From NCBI GenBank assembly GCA_902767355.1, contig CACXHG010000142.1, positions 1-22,302 on the forward strand: a stretch of 22,302 bases of DNA. The letters run 5' to 3'. Below are positions 21,350-22,302 of this stretch, in pieces (the first letter of the stretch is position 1; each line of letters opens with the position of its first letter). The notes under the pieces are model-generated. The model did no database searches and was not told the DNA's origin. It saw nothing but the letters and a program-made list of their open reading frames with translations. The DNA is from an uncultured Bacteroidia bacterium. GTDB lineage: Bacteria; Bacteroidota; Bacteroidia; Bacteroidales; UBA932. Both the position numbers and the translations under genes were made by a program.

Positions 21350-22302
21350 ATGATAATTAAGAAAGTCTATGCAAGGGAAATCCTCGACTCCAGAGGCAAC
21401 CCGACTGTTGAGGTAGAAGTTACACTTGAAAATGGTCTCAAGGGCCGCGCATCTGTCCCCAGCGGAGCCAGCACCGGCGAGAACGAGGCTCTCGAGCTTC
21501 GCGACGGCGACAAGGGCCGCTATCTGGGCAAGGGCGTTCTCAAGGCTGTTGAGAATGTCAACACCAAGATCGCTCCCGCCATCGAGGGCATGTGCGTTCT
21601 GGACCAGCGCGCCATCGACTGCAAGATGATTGCCCTGGACGGCACTCCTACCAAGAAGAATCTGGGTGCAAACGCCATCCTGGGTGTATCCCTGGCAGTG
21701 GCTCACACCGCAGCTGAATATCTGAACATACCTCTGTACCGCTATATCGGCGGCACCAATACCTATGTTCTCCCCGTGCCCATGATGAACATCGTCAACG
21801 GCGGCGCTCACTCCGACGCTCCCATCGCATTCCAGGAGTTCATGATCCGTCCCGTAGGTGCCAAGAACGAGAAAGAAGGTATCCGCATGGGTGCCGAGGT
21901 TTTCCACAACCTGGCCAAACTGCTCAAGGCCCGCGGCCTTTCTACCGCAGTAGGTGACGAGGGTGGTTTCGCCCCCAACTTCAACGGCATCGAGGATGCT
22001 CTGGACACCATCATGGAAGCCATCAAGGCTGCAGGTTACGAGCCCGGCAAGGACGTCAAGATCGCTATGGACTACGCTGCCAGCGAGTGCGCAGTGTGCG
22101 AGAACGGCCAGTGGTTCTACGACTACCGCCAGCTCAAGAACGGCAAGAAGAAAGATCCCAACGGCAAGAAGCTCTCTGCAGACGAGCAGATTGCTTATCT
22201 CGAGGAGCTCATCACCAAGTATCCTATCGACTCTATCGAGGACGGTCTCGACGAGAACGACTGGGACAACTGGGTGAAGCTGACCGAGCGCATCGGCGAC
22301 CG
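21350..22302 (+). CDS. eno: Enolase, C-terminus cut by the window edge
   Basis: Enolase interconverts 2-phosphoglycerate and phosphoenolpyruvate. From the ATG at 21350 the frame stays open for 317 codons to the right edge; about a quarter of a normal protein of roughly 430 residues is missing. Visible signatures are AREILDSRGNPTVEVEV (8-24), VPSGASTGENEALELRDGD (36-54), PVPMMNIVNGGAHSDAPIAFQEFMI, the catalytic-loop GDEGGFAPN and the metal-binding AMDYAASE and SIEDGLDENDW. The stretch NGKKKDPNGKKLSADEQ is a lineage-variable loop. The remaining catalytic lysine region (GDDLFVTN and beyond) lies outside the window. Codon bias is as strong as in the phosphofructokinase, fitting high expression. 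Confidence 0.97.
   Translation, partial: MIIKKVYAREILDSRGNPTVEVEVTLENGLKGRASVPSGASTGENEALELRDGDKGRYLGKGVLKAVENVNTKIAPAIEGMCVLDQRAIDCKMIALDGTPTKKNLGANAILGVSLAVAHTAAEYLNIPLYRYIGGTNTYVLPVPMMNIVNGGAHSDAPIAFQEFMIRPVGAKNEKEGIRMGAEVFHNLAKLLKARGLSTAVGDEGGFAPNFNGIEDALDTIMEAIKAAGYEPGKDVKIAMDYAASECAVCENGQWFYDYRQLKNGKKKDPNGKKLSADEQIAYLEELITKYPIDSIEDGLDENDWDNWVKLTERIGD

Noticed and set aside
21257..21907. Long upstream extension of the phosphatase frame
   Set aside because: It runs antisense through enolase. The family P-loop always lies at the very N-terminus, which fixes the start at 21256.
1..22302. tRNA, rRNA, CRISPR array or insertion sequence
   Set aside because: No cloverleaf with conserved arms, no regularly spaced repeats, and no transposase or terminal inverted repeats were seen on reading. 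A tRNAscan or ISfinder search would be needed to exclude them formally.

Overview
The window looks like a chromosomal segment from a member of the Bacteroidota, most likely the order Bacteroidales. Three observations support this. Putative promoters carry the Bacteroidota -7 element TAnnTTTG instead of TATAAT, and Shine-Dalgarno sequences are generally absent before starts. Several proteins are forms typical of that phylum: a long (410-residue) QueA, an amidase of the 'xanthan lyase' type with a golvesin-like domain, an Ig-like lipoprotein starting near PTGGPKD, and an HRDIVLD acyltransferase. Coding DNA is moderately GC-rich, while the gaps are AT-rich. I see no mobile element, CRISPR array, rRNA or tRNA. 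The content is mostly housekeeping.

Layout. (1) 1-481, minus: an XRE-type regulator, cut at the left edge near its C-terminus. (2) 482-1019: an AT-rich 0.5-kb gap full of TGTAAA/TTTACA and TTTGTTTAC motifs, the best candidate here for undescribed regulatory DNA. (3) 1020-4842, plus: queA, an unknown polytopic membrane protein, a Bacteroidota-type phospholipid acyltransferase and an OmpA-domain lipoprotein, closed by a hairpin terminator. (4) 17198 down to 4906, minus: seven genes (ligA, yihY/brkB-like, RelA/SpoT homologue, Ig-like lipoprotein, outer-membrane beta-barrel protein, ispG, amidase). All junctions overlap by 1-4 nt, abut or are 3 nt apart, so this is probably one transcription unit with translational coupling. 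(5) 17305-20426, plus: a pyrophosphate-type phosphofructokinase with its own terminator, then an AMP-forming acyl-CoA synthetase. (6) 21256-20428, minus: a low-molecular-weight protein tyrosine phosphatase and a DUF486 membrane protein. (7) 21350 to the right edge, plus: enolase, about three quarters present.

How the genes fit together. Two glycolytic genes (the phosphofructokinase and enolase) each sit at a divergent promoter region, opposite ligA and the phosphatase respectively. The long minus-strand operon joins DNA ligation, the (p)ppGpp alarmone enzyme, MEP-pathway isoprenoid synthesis (precursor of undecaprenyl phosphate), a secreted peptidoglycan amidase and two uncharacterised outer-membrane proteins. 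That grouping suggests, without proving, coordination of envelope growth with the stringent response. The acyltransferase and acyl-CoA synthetase would act in lipid metabolism.

No clearly novel multi-gene system is visible. The points most worth checking are the repeat-rich gap at 482-1019, the IspG with a short central insertion instead of the large one common in this phylum, and the uncharacterised lipoprotein/barrel pair in the operon.
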